Part shown: piece after piece, positions 20,533-29,848 of the stretch
Position numbering within the stretch: the stretch's first letter is position 1
Layout of the letters: every line of letters starts with the position of its first letter
NCBI RefSeq assembly: GCF_014541205.1
Contig: NZ_CP061280.1
Location: 1,690,798 to 1,754,797 of the forward strand
DNA: 64,000 nucleotides
Reading direction: 5' to 3'
From: Mannheimia bovis
GTDB taxonomy: Bacteria > Pseudomonadota > Gammaproteobacteria > Enterobacterales > Pasteurellaceae
Translations under genes and position numbers: made by a program
The notes under the pieces: model-generated
Databases searched by the model: none
What the model was told of the DNA's origin: nothing
What the model saw: the letters and a program-made list of their open reading frames with translations, nothing else

Positions 20533-22254
20533 TTAAAGATAATCCATATATTCGACTTTCAATTGTAAAGTTTTGTTATCTCTGAATTCATTGATATCTA
20601 ATTTATACACCATTTTTACTTTTTTAACTGATAAGTCTGGAAACATTCTTACATCAACATTAAAATAAATTGCATCTAATAATTGCCCGCTATCCGATTG
20701 TAGTATTAGCTTTAAATGTTTACCTGCCAGTAGTTTTTGTTGCAAAATGCTAAACTCCCCCTCAAAACTAGGCTCAGGGAAATTTTGCCCCCAAGGTCCT
20801 GCACGATGAAGTATTTCTGCACTAGTAATGCTCAATTCATCTGTTGCAAGTTCACCATCAGTATAAATGATGCCTTGTAATTGTTCCGGTTCTAATATTT
20901 CATTAATCGTTTGGTCGAAAACTTGTTTAAAGTTGTCTAACTGAGAGTGATGAATAGTTAAACCTGCAGCCATTGCGTGCCCACCAAATCTTTCAATTAA
21001 TTCAGGATATTGCATATCAATATATTCAAGTAAATCTCGCATATGCACACCTGAAATAGATCGAGCCGATCCTTTTAAATATTCGCTTTCTTCGCTTTCC
21101 TGTGCAAAGGCTATTACCGGTCGATTAAACTGATCTTTAATCCGAGACGCTAAAATCCCAATTACACCTTGGTGCCAATCCGCTTGGTATAACACGATAC
21201 CGTGAGCTTGTTCTGATTGAGCAAGTAACGGTAATTTTGCACAAATCGCCAGAGCTTCTGTTTTCATCTCCTGCTCAAATTCTTTTCGAGTTTGGTTCAA
21301 AGAATCTAGTTCAAGAGCTAGTTGACGAGCAAGTTCCATATTTTCACAAATCAGTAACTCAACCCCTAACGACATATTTTCCATCCTGCCTGCGGCGTTC
21401 AATCTTGGTGCAACAGCAAAACCTAAATCAGCAGCTTGCAGCGTTAGGAGGTCTCTTTTGCTTACTTCCGCTAAGGCTTTTATCCCCAAACGGCAATGCC
21501 CTGAACGCATTCGCTGTAATCCTTGATGAACTAAAATGCGATTGTTTTGATCGAGTGGCACAACATCAGCTACTGTACCTAATGCCACTAAATCCAAAAG
21601 CTCGGCAAAATTTGGCTCTATTTTGTTCTGGAAATATTGTTGCTCACGCATTCGTGTTCGGAGAGCCATCATCACATAAAAAATGACCCCAACCCCCGCC
21701 AATGATTTGGAAGGAAAAGTACAAAACGGTAAATTAGGGTTTACCATTGCATCAGCATTAGGCAATGTTTCAGGTGGTAAATGATGATCGGTAACCAAAA
21801 CTTGAATACCGTGTTGTTTAAGTAGCTCAATACCTTCAAACGAAGAAATACCATTATCTACCGTTAAAACTAAATCAGCCCCTTTTGCTAATACCATTTC
21901 TGCCACTGCAACACTTAAACCATAACCCTGTGAGAAACGATCCGGAATCAAATAATCAACTTGCTCGAAGCCCAACTGTTTTAACGCAATTATGGCAAGT
22001 GCCGTGCTGGTTGCTCCATCAGCATCAAAATCGCCCACAATTACAATACGACTTTGTGTATCAAACGCGTTGGTTAATAAATCAACTGCTTGTTCAATAT
22101 TAGCCAGTTGTTGTGGTCTATGTAAATGTTGGAGATTATGCTCTAGCTCTTTCGTCGTTTTTATGCCCCGACTTTGATAAATTCGATTCAATAAAGGATT
22201 TTCAGATAAGGTTGCCGTTGTTAATAAAGGACGTTTTTTAATTAGTTTTTCCAC
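20533..22254 (-). CDS. recJ: Single-stranded-DNA-specific exonuclease RecJ
   Basis: 5'-3' single-strand exonuclease of the DHH family used in RecF-pathway recombination, mismatch repair and base excision. It has 573 residues, the E. coli size. Motif I is VGDFDADGATST (73-84), then LTVDNGISS (about 131), the signature TDHH (about 155) and PNADAMVNPN. GTVADVVPL and APRLNAAGRM follow in the DHHA1-linked region, and GGHAMAAGLTI is the DHHA1 motif. The start is supported by conserved N-terminal sequence. The usual neighbour dsbC lies upstream on the same strand but is separated by a plus-strand lipoprotein gene. Confidence 0.95.
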   Translation of the reverse strand: MEKLIKKRPLLTTATLSENPLLNRIYQSRGIKTTKELEHNLQHLHRPQQLANIEQAVDLLTNAFDTQSRIVIVGDFDADGATSTALAIIALKQLGFEQVDYLIPDRFSQGYGLSVAVAEMVLAKGADLVLTVDNGISSFEGIELLKQHGIQVLVTDHHLPPETLPNADAMVNPNLPFCTFPSKSLAGVGVIFYVMMALRTRMREQQYFQNKIEPNFAELLDLVALGTVADVVPLDQNNRILVHQGLQRMRSGHCRLGIKALAEVSKRDLLTLQAADLGFAVAPRLNAAGRMENMSLGVELLICENMELARQLALELDSLNQTRKEFEQEMKTEALAICAKLPLLAQSEQAHGIVLYQADWHQGVIGILASRIKDQFNRPVIAFAQESEESEYLKGSARSISGVHMRDLLEYIDMQYPELIERFGGHAMAAGLTIHHSQLDNFKQVFDQTINEILEPEQLQGIIYTDGELATDELSITSAEILHRAGPWGQNFPEPSFEGEFSILQQKLLAGKHLKLILQSDSGQLLDAIYFNVDVRMFPDLSVKKVKMVYKLDINEFRDNKTLQLKVEYMDYL

Positions 22255-22488
22255 GATAATTTTCTTTTTATAATAACAAGCGGTCTAATTTTGCATAAAT
22301 TTTGCGATAACTCAAACTTTTCAAGATAAAAGTCTATTCAACCTGATAAAAAGCAAACTATTTATTGATTTTTATAACTTTTAGATATATCTTATTCCAA
22401 AATGATTAATTTTATTTTTTTATATCATATAACAATATGATTTACTTCGATTGTTTTTTATACAAATCATTTAAATAGATACTATAAG
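22255..22488. other. AT-rich spacer between recJ and the repeat lipoprotein gene
   Basis: About 230 bases, very AT-rich, with one lone uptake signal near 22276. It must hold the divergent promoters of recJ and the lipoprotein gene. I cannot place either with confidence, and the lipoprotein ATG has only a weak TAAG ahead of it. Confidence 0.5.
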
Positions 22489-23505
22489 ATGTTAAATAAA
22501 TTTACCCTAACACTTTTATCTACAATAGTTTTAACCGCCTGCGGTAGCAGTGGTGGTTCTAGTAACACTCCACAAGAGAAGCACTCACCAAATGATGGTC
22601 TGGCTAAGTCGCTACCAAAAACTGACGTAACACCAAAAACTGATGTAACACCAAAAACTGATGTAACACCAAAAACTGATGTAACACCAAAAACTGATGT
22701 AACACCAAAAACTGATGTAACACCAAAAACTGATGTAACACCAAAAACTGATGTAACACCAAAAACTGATGTAACACCAAAAACTGATGTAACACCAAAA
22801 ACTGATGTAACACCAAAAACTGAACAACCAAAAACAAATGCGGAGATTTTCGATTCATTCAACCGCGATGGTGGCAAATTCACATCATCAAAAAAATGGA
22901 TTTCGTTGAAATTTGATGATGAGAACAAGAACATTCAAGTGCTTCCTTTATACGAAAAAATAGCATTTAGCGAAGATCAAGAAGTGAAAGCACTATTAGA
23001 TAACTCAGGACAATTACTAGGTTATTTCGGCTATACATCATTCAGCCATATTGAGCCGAATATCAATAATCCAGGCGATGAGAGTGTAACACATTACAGC
23101 CTACCAATGTTAGAAATGGATAAAGCACAAATGATGCGTCCACTCAATAACATTAATTACGTAGGTTCATTCTACTATGTCTATGATAACGAAGCAGTTA
23201 TTGCATTAACAGGTAGGGTGAGTGGGAATTACAGTGCTAAAGAAAAACGCCTGTTTTTGAATCTATTTGGACAGTATAACGAATCTTGGGAGCTGAAAGA
23301 GAATGGTCTCAAAAGAGGAGTAGAAGTGAAAGAAAATGGCGAAATCTTTGGGCAACTTTATGATGATAAAAGGAAACCAAACGCAACCTTTGACGGTGGT
23401 ATTTACGGTAAAAATGGTGAAATTGTGGCTGGAACACTAGAGTATGAGGATCATACAATAGAAAAAAGTAGTTGGAAAGGTGTATTGGAAGCAAAAGCCC
23501 AATAA
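22489..23505 (+). CDS. Surface lipoprotein with PKTDVT repeat stalk (TbpB-like barrel)
   Basis: Predicted lipoprotein of 338 residues. The signal ends in the lipobox LTAC, so C18 is lipidated, followed by a Gly/Ser tether (GSSGGSS). Residues 43-108 are eleven exact PKTDVT units, giving a rigid Pro/Lys stalk. The C-terminal about 220 residues look like an eight-stranded barrel of the transferrin-binding-protein-B type: LTGRVSGNYSAKEKRLFLNL, FGQLYDD and the closing FDGGIYGKNGEIVAGTLEY...WKGVLEAKA. Many such proteins are exported to the surface by a Slam translocon; no slam gene is in view. It splits the recJ-dsbC neighbourhood, which suggests insertion. The ligand is unknown; haem- or host-protein-binding relatives exist. 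Confidence 0.72.
   Translation: MLNKFTLTLLSTIVLTACGSSGGSSNTPQEKHSPNDGLAKSLPKTDVTPKTDVTPKTDVTPKTDVTPKTDVTPKTDVTPKTDVTPKTDVTPKTDVTPKTDVTPKTDVTPKTEQPKTNAEIFDSFNRDGGKFTSSKKWISLKFDDENKNIQVLPLYEKIAFSEDQEVKALLDNSGQLLGYFGYTSFSHIEPNINNPGDESVTHYSLPMLEMDKAQMMRPLNNINYVGSFYYVYDNEAVIALTGRVSGNYSAKEKRLFLNLFGQYNESWELKENGLKRGVEVKENGEIFGQLYDDKRKPNATFDGGIYGKNGEIVAGTLEYEDHTIEKSSWKGVLEAKAQ
22615..22823 (+). repeat. Tandem 18-bp repeat, eleven full copies
   Basis: The unit CCAAAAACTGATGTAACA (PKTDVT) repeats eleven times over 22615-22812, plus a partial twelfth copy. Only the first copy differs (GAC for GAT). The unit is a multiple of three, so slippage or recombination would change stalk length, not the frame. 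The near-identity at DNA level points to recent expansion. Confidence 0.95.
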
Positions 23506-23515
23506 TACTTGAACA

Positions 23516-23571
23516 ACAAGCGGTCTGATTTAGTAAAAAATTACCAAATCAGACCGCTTGTGCTTTTTATG
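23516..23571. terminator. Uptake-signal terminator between the lipoprotein gene and dsbC
   Basis: ACAAGCGGTCTGATTT pairs perfectly with AAATCAGACCGCTTGT (16 bp, 24-base loop), and CTTTTTA follows on the plus strand. It ends two converging genes. Confidence 0.85.
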
Positions 23572-23574
23572 CTG

Positions 23575-24258
23575 TTACTCCAAAAGCATTTGGGCAAGCT
23601 CTTTCGGCTCAACATAACCACCGATTAATTCGCCTTCTGAGGTAACAATATTAGGAGTACCTGTTACGCCAAACTTAATGCCTAGTTGGTAGTGTTTTTT
23701 CACAATCTCAGGTGTTTTTAATTGGGTTGGTAACTTGCCATTTTCCGTATCATTTAAGGCTTTCATTTTATCTTGAGCAGTCCAAATCGCTTCCATTTGT
23801 TTTGCGGTTTGTGTATTCATTCCACCACGAGGAAACGCCAAATAACGAATGGTAATACCTAAATCATTATATTCTTTAATCTTTTGATGTAAAAGATGGC
23901 AATAATGGCAAGTAATATCCATAAAAACCGTTACAACGTGCTTTTCATTTTTGGCAGGATAAATAATCATTTCATTCGCATAAGAATTTAACTCTGCCAT
24001 TAAACCTTGATTGGTTATATCGACTGCTTTGCCGTTTTTTAGCTCAAAAATTTTGCCTTGAATGATATATCGTCCATCTTCACTAATATAGACAATACCT
24101 TCATTTGAGGCTGCCATTTTAAAACCTGATAATGGCGATTCAGAAATTTTAACCTCTGTTGCCCCAATTTTTTCAAGCTGATTCTTCAGTTTTGCATCAG
24201 ATGCAAAGGTAAAGGTTGATAAACCGATCAAACTTAACGCAATAATATTTGTTTTCAT
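23575..24258 (-). CDS. dsbC: Thiol:disulfide interchange protein DsbC
   Basis: Periplasmic disulfide isomerase that rearranges wrong disulfides and is kept reduced by DsbD. It has 227 residues. A signal peptide (about 1-19, ending FAS) is followed by the dimerisation domain (about 20-80) and a thioredoxin fold with active site CHYC at 117-120 (E. coli has CGYC, so the first middle residue differs). The cis-proline loop is TGTPNIV near residue 200. It sits nine bases after mepM on the same strand. Confidence 0.93.
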   Translation of the reverse strand: MKTNIIALSLIGLSTFTFASDAKLKNQLEKIGATEVKISESPLSGFKMAASNEGIVYISEDGRYIIQGKIFELKNGKAVDITNQGLMAELNSYANEMIIYPAKNEKHVVTVFMDITCHYCHLLHQKIKEYNDLGITIRYLAFPRGGMNTQTAKQMEAIWTAQDKMKALNDTENGKLPTQLKTPEIVKKHYQLGIKFGVTGTPNIVTSEGELIGGYVEPKELAQMLLE

Positions 24259-24266
24259 TGGATTCC

Positions 24267-25799
24267 TTACATTTTTAATTTTGCTTCTACACTCTTCGCT
24301 TTATTTAAGAATGCTTGGCGTTCTTTATTATTCATACCCGAACTTGAGCCCGGTAATTTTACAGTCATTGGATTAACAGGGCGACCATTGATATGGAATT
24401 CATAGTGTAAATGAGGTCCAGTTGAGCCACCTGTGTTGCCGGACAGAGCAATTCGCTCTCCCTTTCTCACTCTTTGTCCCGGTTTTACTAAACTTTTACT
24501 CAAGTGCATATAAACAGTAGTGATATGACCATGTTTTACTTTGATATAACGCCCTGCTCCCCCAGCTTGGTAAGCAACGTGTTCCACTACCCCATCTCCG
24601 GGTGCAATAATCGGTGTACCTACCGGCAATCCATAATCCACACCTTTATGAGGGCTAATGCGACCCGTAATTGGGTGTCTACGTTTAGGATTGAAAGAAG
24701 ACGTAACTCTTGCAGCATATAATAATGGGTGTCGAGCAAAACCACCGCTTAATGTTTCACCGTGTTTGCTATAATATCGCCCATTTGCTGCTTGAATAGC
24801 ATAATAACTTTTTTTACTGCTAATAACGTGAATACCTTCTACATTTCCTAAGTCTGTTACTTTGTCATTTACATATTCACGCTTAATTAAAATGGCAAAT
24901 TTATCACCTTTTTTCAGCTTATTCGTTGCAATTTGTGATTGTAATCCTACCGCTAGTTGGTTAATTTGGCGATCAGACAATCCAACCGTTTTTAAACTCG
25001 CAGCAAAGCTGTTTTGAATCGTACCACGCACAACGTCGAGTTTCCATTCACCTTTTTTCTCAAATTTTTGATAGGTAAATTTACCATCGGCTTGGCGTTC
25101 ATAAACACGTTCTTCTTTCTCTGAAACTAGCCAGTTTAAATATTCTAATTCACCTTCATTATCTAGCACCCAATAAAATTGTTGTCCGGCTTCTAATTGT
25201 GCTAATGATGAATGTTGTTTAATTAAATTAGTAGCAACTGAAGCACTTAAGCCTGACTGCTCTAGTACATCTCTCAGCTTATCTCCTCTTGCAACAGTAT
25301 AACTAAATTGATCCTGAATTCGTAATGCCTGCTCTGCTACATCGAGAATATCTTCTAAAACTTTTTCTGCTTCTGCAGGAAGTTGCTCTTCTGTATTGAC
25401 ATTATCTGCCGTATCAATAGGTTCTTCAACTTCATCATCTTCATTGGTTAAATCATCTTCATAAGAGGTAGCTGTATGATCTTCAAAAACAATTTGTTCA
25501 TCTTCTATAGAAAGAGAGGATTGAGTAATTAAATCTGTAATATACTCAATGAACCCCTTATTTTTCTCAATGTTATCTGCTTGTAACTCAACTCTACTAC
25601 TTGAAGTATTTTGATATTCTTCATCTTGTTTATCTAAAACAACGACGTTTTCTCGTGTAGCCATTGTACCTATTGAAGATTGCTCTTTTAATGCGAGAAC
25701 AATACCGACAAGTAAACTAAAAACAGCCAATAAAAAAACCACTACTTTCAAGTGTTTCTTATGCCGTTTACGATCTCTTGCTAAAATTACATGTTGCAA
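24267..25799 (-). CDS. mepM: Murein DD-endopeptidase MepM family (M23)
   Basis: Envelope metalloprotease that cleaves peptide cross-links so the peptidoglycan sacculus can grow. It has 510 residues. An N-terminal membrane anchor (about 20-42) is followed by a long acidic low-complexity segment (about 90-150), then an OapA/LysM-like region ([19 protein letters not shown]). The M23 domain has the zinc ligands in [13 protein letters not shown] and in [17 protein letters not shown]. The acidic segment makes it longer than E. coli MepM (440). It is divergent from znuC, as in E. coli and H. influenzae, and is followed by dsbC. Confidence 0.9.
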   Translation of the reverse strand: MQHVILARDRKRHKKHLKVVVFLLAVFSLLVGIVLALKEQSSIGTMATRENVVVLDKQDEEYQNTSSSRVELQADNIEKNKGFIEYITDLITQSSLSIEDEQIVFEDHTATSYEDDLTNEDDEVEEPIDTADNVNTEEQLPAEAEKVLEDILDVAEQALRIQDQFSYTVARGDKLRDVLEQSGLSASVATNLIKQHSSLAQLEAGQQFYWVLDNEGELEYLNWLVSEKEERVYERQADGKFTYQKFEKKGEWKLDVVRGTIQNSFAASLKTVGLSDRQINQLAVGLQSQIATNKLKKGDKFAILIKREYVNDKVTDLGNVEGIHVISSKKSYYAIQAANGRYYSKHGETLSGGFARHPLLYAARVTSSFNPKRRHPITGRISPHKGVDYGLPVGTPIIAPGDGVVEHVAYQAGGAGRYIKVKHGHITTVYMHLSKSLVKPGQRVRKGERIALSGNTGGSTGPHLHYEFHINGRPVNPMTVKLPGSSSGMNNKERQAFLNKAKSVEAKLKM

Positions 25800-25849
25800 A
25801 TTATATCCCGTTATTTTTCTTTAATTTATTTACTAAAATTTACATAATC

Positions 25850-25873
25850 TCTTGATAGTCTATTTTATCAAGA
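25850..25873. promoter_or_regulatory. Unassigned dyad in the mepM-znuC divergent region
   Basis: TCTTGATA (25850-25857) and TATCAAGA (25866-25873) form a perfect 8-bp inverted repeat with an 8-base spacer, midway between two divergent starts. It does not match the enterobacterial Zur operator and is too widely spaced for FNR. It could be an operator for znuC, mepM or both. Confidence 0.4.
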
Positions 25874-25950
25874 AAAAATTCATTTATTCTATTGTCAGAA
25901 GATAAAAAATCCGCTAATTTTATTTCAATACTCTTAAATTTTTTGTAGTA

Positions 25951-26766
25951 ATGAAAATTAATCAACTAACTCCTAATCCAACTACAACGCAATTTACGTT
26001 GATGAAAAAAAACCAACCTTTGGTCTCGCTAAAAGATATTGAAGTGATCTTTAATGGTCAAAAAGCGTTACAAGACATTAATCTATCAATTTACCCTAAT
26101 TCTATTACTACCATAGTAGGTCCAAATGGCGGAGGCAAATCGACATTACTGAAAGTATTATTAAAATTAATTACACCTACTAAAGGACAAGTCATTCATC
26201 ATAAAAATTTAAAAATTGGCTATGTACCGCAAAAACTACATTTAGATGCATCTATGCCAATAACAGTTACGCATTTTCTTGGTCTCAAACCTCATACCAA
26301 CAAAGCTATGATTGAGGAAGCATTATCTCTATTTGCTATTCGCCATCTGGCACATAATAGTATGCATAAGCTGTCCGGTGGAGAACTCCAGCGTGTTTTA
26401 CTTGCTCGTGCTATTTTAAATAAGCCACAACTATTAGTACTAGATGAACCAATGCAGGGGGTAGATATTACAGGGCAAACAGAACTCTATCAACTGTTAA
26501 ATCAAACCCGTTCTTGGTTGAACTGTGCTATTTTAATGGTTTCGCACGACTTAAACATTGTAATGGCAAATACTGATGAGGTATTGTGTGTAAATAAGCA
26601 TATCTGTTGTGCCGGCACACCGGAAGTAATTACGAATGATCCTAGCTTTATTCACTTCTTTGGCGATCAGTTTGCTCGTAATGTAGCATTCTATTCACAC
26701 CGTCATAACCATCACCACAATTTGCATGGTGATGTTTGTTTAGAAAAATGTGAATGTAAGCACTAA
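25951..26766 (+). CDS. znuC: Zinc ABC transporter ATP-binding protein
   Basis: ATPase of the high-affinity zinc importer ZnuABC. It has 271 residues from the ATG at 25951. A second ATG at 26002 ([10 protein letters not shown], 254 residues) fits the usual ZnuC length better; neither has a clear ribosome-binding site. Walker A is GPNGGGKS, the signature [14 protein letters not shown] and Walker B LLVLDEP. The C-terminus is rich in His and Cys ([20 protein letters not shown]), a likely zinc-sensing or storage tail. znuA and znuB are not adjacent. Expression should respond to zinc through Zur, but I see no recognisable Zur box. Confidence 0.9.
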   Translation: MKINQLTPNPTTTQFTLMKKNQPLVSLKDIEVIFNGQKALQDINLSIYPNSITTIVGPNGGGKSTLLKVLLKLITPTKGQVIHHKNLKIGYVPQKLHLDASMPITVTHFLGLKPHTNKAMIEEALSLFAIRHLAHNSMHKLSGGELQRVLLARAILNKPQLLVLDEPMQGVDITGQTELYQLLNQTRSWLNCAILMVSHDLNIVMANTDEVLCVNKHICCAGTPEVITNDPSFIHFFGDQFARNVAFYSHRHNHHHNLHGDVCLEKCECKH

Positions 26767-26842
26767 AATTTCCTTGTCTTGTTTAGAATTTGTAAAAAAA
26801 TTGCTAAAAATAACCGCTTGTAAGTAAACAATTATGTAAAAA

Positions 26843-26885
26843 TCAGACTTATATCACATTTTATTTACTTTATTTGAAGTATAAT
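26843..26885 (+). promoter_or_regulatory. sucA promoter with CRP-like site
   Basis: A perfect TATAAT at 26880-26885 gives a start near 26892. TCAGA-N6-TCACA (26843-26858) has eight of ten CRP half-site bases and is centred near -41.5, the class II position. The -35 is poor, as expected for an activated promoter. Carbon-source control of the TCA-cycle genes would fit; binding is inferred. Confidence 0.45.
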
Positions 26886-26923
26886 GCGATTATGATTCAA
26901 CACCATAAATAGGTCAGGTCTTT

Positions 26924-29734
26924 ATGCAATATAAACATTTTGATGATTGGATTTCCTCCTCTCCTTTCGGCGGCTCAAACCAATCTTATGTCGAAGAAAT
27001 TTATGAACAGTACTTAGAAAATCCGGCAAGCGTTGATGAAAGCTGGAGAGGTATTTTTGATTCATTCCCTAAAACCTCTCATATTGAACAACCTCATTCA
27101 AAAGTGCGTGATTATTTCCGTAAATTAGCACGCGAACAGCAACCACAATCTGTAACTGTTATTGACCCAGAAGCAGGAGCAAAACAGGTTCGTTTACTTC
27201 AATGGATTAACGCACACCGTATCAGAGGCTATTTAGAAGCAAAACTTGACCCTATCAACTATTATCGATGGAAAACCTCCAGCGTGCCTGAGCTAGATTA
27301 CAAATATCACGGCTTTACCGATGAAGATCTAAATGAAACCTTTGCCGTTGGTCGTTATGTTTATAATAAAGAAACAATGAAGCTCAGTGAGCTCAATGAG
27401 GCATTAAAAGAAACTTATTTAGGTCCTATCGGCTTAGAATTTATGCACGTTCAAGACATTGAACAGCGTAACTGGTTACAAGCTAAAATGGAGAGTGTAT
27501 TAAATAAACCACTTTTCACCAAAGAAGAAAAACTCAATTTACTCACTGAATTAACGGCTGCTGATGGTTTAGAACGTTATCTAGGAGCGAAATTCCCGGG
27601 TGCAAAACGTTTCTCTTTAGAAGGAAGTGACGCCTTCATTCCGATGATGAAAGAGATTATTCGCCACGCTTCTCGTCAGGGTATGACAGATGTTGTGCTT
27701 GGTATGGCTCATCGTGGTCGTTTAAATATGTTGGTGAACGTTTTCGGTAAACGCCCTGCAGAACTCTTTGATGAGTTTGCCGGTAAACACGCTGATGAAA
27801 GCCGTACGGGCGATGTGAAATACCATCAAGGTTTCTCATCTAACTTTGCAGTAGATGATAAAAACGTCCATTTAACCCTTGCGTTTAACCCGTCTCACTT
27901 AGAAATTGTCAGCCCGGTAGTTATTGGCTCTGTTCGTGCAAGACAAGAACGTATGCGTGATACCTCACACGAAAAAGTGCTTGCAGTAACCGTTCACGGC
28001 GACTCTGCAGTTGCAGGGCAAGGTGTGGTGCAAGAAACATTAAATATGGCAAATGCTCGTGGTTATAAAGTAGGCGGTACTATCCGTATTGTGATTAATA
28101 ACCAAATCGGCTTTACAACGTCAAATCCGAACGACACTCGCTCAACCGAGTTCTGTACTGATATTGCAAAAATGATCCAAGCACCGATTATTCACGTAAA
28201 CGGTGATGACCCGGAAGCGGTTGCTTTTGCAGCAAGAATGGCAGTGGAATATCGCACTAAATTTAAACGTGATATTTTCATTGATTTAATCTCTTATCGT
28301 CGACACGGTCATAATGAAGCCGATGAACCATTAGCAACCCAGCCGATGATGTATAGCATCATCAAAAAACACCCTACACCACGTAAAGTGTATGCTGACC
28401 GCTTAATTGAAGAAGGGGTATTAACCAGCGATCAAGAAATTGAAATGCTCAATCTTTATCGTGATGCCTTAGATAATGGCGAGCGTGTTGTGCCGGAATG
28501 GCGTGAATTAGATATGGCGGCAGTGGATTGGTTGCAATATCTCAATTATGACTGGACTGCACCTTATGAGAGCAAATTCCCGGAAGATCGCTTCTTAACT
28601 ATTGCTAAGCGTGTTTGTGAATATCCGGAATCATTGAAAGCTCACTCTCGTGTTGAGAAAATCTACGCTGATCGTAAAGAGATGTACGAAGGTAAAAAAT
28701 TATTCGACTGGGGAATGGCAGAAACAATGGCGTATGCGACCTTGCTTGATGAAGGCACACACGTTCGTTTATCAGGTGAAGATGCCGGTCGTGGTACATT
28801 CTTCCATCGCCACGCCGTTATTCATAACCAAAATGATGGTACAGGCTATGTTCCATTAACACAGTTACACGCAAATCAAGGTCGTTTCCAAGTATGGGAT
28901 TCCGTACTTTCAGAAGAAGCGGTTCTCGCCTTTGAATATGGCTTTGCGACAACCGATCCGAAAACCTTAACCATTTGGGAAGCCCAATTTGGTGATTTCG
29001 CGAATGGAGCACAAATTGTAATCGACCAATTTATCAGCTCGGGCGAACAAAAATGGGGCAGAATGTGTGGCTTAGTGATGCTTCTTCCACACGGTTATGA
29101 AGGTCAAGGTCCTGAACACTCCTCTGCTCGTGTTGAACGTTATTTACAACTTTGTGCACAACAAAATATCCAAGTATGTGTGCCATCAACACCGGCTCAG
29201 GTTTACCATATGTTACGTCGCCAAGCAATTCGCAAAATGCGTCGTCCACTGGTTGCAATTACACCAAAATCACTACTACGCCACCCTCTTGCGGTTTCAA
29301 CATTTGATGAATTAATTAACGGTACATTCCAAAATGTAATTGGCGAAATTGATGATATCTATCCGAAACAAGTGAAACGTGTGGTAATGTGCTCGGGTAA
29401 AGTTTACTACGACTTAATTGAAAAACGCCGTGAAAATAACCAAACAGATGTTGCGATTATTCGTATTGAACAACTCTACCCATTCCCACTTGACGAAATG
29501 AAACAAATTCTTGAACCTTACGCTCACGTTACTGACTTTGTATGGTGTCAAGAAGAGCCTTTAAATCAAGGGGCGTGGTATTGCAGTAAGCATAATTTTG
29601 AAGCATCTATTCCGGAAGGGGCAAAATTAACTTATGCAGGTAGAGCTGCTTCTGCTTCACCGGCAGTTGGCTATCCATCGCTTCATAACAAACAGCAAAA
29701 ACAACTTGTTGAAGATGCTTTAACGATTGCTTAA
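26924..29734 (+). CDS. sucA: 2-oxoglutarate dehydrogenase E1 component
   Basis: Thiamine-diphosphate enzyme that decarboxylates 2-oxoglutarate and passes the succinyl group to SucB, in the TCA cycle. It has 936 residues, the family size. The N-terminal YVEEIYEQYLENPASVDESWR segment binds E2. GMAHRGRLNMLVNVFGK holds active-site His and Arg; HGDSAVAGQGVVQETLN and the GDG-like ThDP fold with NNQIGFTTSNP follow. The C-terminal transketolase-like half begins near DWGMAETMAYATLL and contains GQGPEHSSARVERYLQL. It is the first gene of a sucABCD run; sdhCDAB is not in front of it here. Confidence 0.97.
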   Translation: MQYKHFDDWISSSPFGGSNQSYVEEIYEQYLENPASVDESWRGIFDSFPKTSHIEQPHSKVRDYFRKLAREQQPQSVTVIDPEAGAKQVRLLQWINAHRIRGYLEAKLDPINYYRWKTSSVPELDYKYHGFTDEDLNETFAVGRYVYNKETMKLSELNEALKETYLGPIGLEFMHVQDIEQRNWLQAKMESVLNKPLFTKEEKLNLLTELTAADGLERYLGAKFPGAKRFSLEGSDAFIPMMKEIIRHASRQGMTDVVLGMAHRGRLNMLVNVFGKRPAELFDEFAGKHADESRTGDVKYHQGFSSNFAVDDKNVHLTLAFNPSHLEIVSPVVIGSVRARQERMRDTSHEKVLAVTVHGDSAVAGQGVVQETLNMANARGYKVGGTIRIVINNQIGFTTSNPNDTRSTEFCTDIAKMIQAPIIHVNGDDPEAVAFAARMAVEYRTKFKRDIFIDLISYRRHGHNEADEPLATQPMMYSIIKKHPTPRKVYADRLIEEGVLTSDQEIEMLNLYRDALDNGERVVPEWRELDMAAVDWLQYLNYDWTAPYESKFPEDRFLTIAKRVCEYPESLKAHSRVEKIYADRKEMYEGKKLFDWGMAETMAYATLLDEGTHVRLSGEDAGRGTFFHRHAVIHNQNDGTGYVPLTQLHANQGRFQVWDSVLSEEAVLAFEYGFATTDPKTLTIWEAQFGDFANGAQIVIDQFISSGEQKWGRMCGLVMLLPHGYEGQGPEHSSARVERYLQLCAQQNIQVCVPSTPAQVYHMLRRQAIRKMRRPLVAITPKSLLRHPLAVSTFDELINGTFQNVIGEIDDIYPKQVKRVVMCSGKVYYDLIEKRRENNQTDVAIIRIEQLYPFPLDEMKQILEPYAHVTDFVWCQEEPLNQGAWYCSKHNFEASIPEGAKLTYAGRAASASPAVGYPSLHNKQQKQLVEDALTIA

Positions 29735-29848
29735 AAAGATGGGCGTAGCTAATACGCCCTGCAAGCGGTTCATTTTCAACAAAAATTTACAAATTTGATT
29801 ATAAAAGGTGTACCACATACATCTTTATTAAAAGAAAAGGATAATAAG

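Noticed and set aside
22615-22823. CRISPR array
   Set aside because: The repeat is a gapless tandem of 18-bp units with no unique spacers and it is in frame with a lipoprotein gene. The array at 47392 is the same kind.
22615-22823. Phase-variable (on/off) gene
   Set aside because: The unit length is a multiple of three, so copy-number change cannot shift the frame.
22482-22934. Minus-strand and other-frame ORFs over the 18-bp repeat
   Set aside because: The repeat has no stop codon in several frames, so it creates open frames of simple peptides. Only the plus-strand frame has a lipoprotein signal and a non-repeat domain. The same holds for the ORFs over 47.36-47.70 kb.
25951-26001. Strong preference for the first znuC start
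   Set aside because: The first 17 residues ([17 protein letters not shown]) are not typical of ZnuC and neither ATG has a clear ribosome-binding site, so the start is left open.
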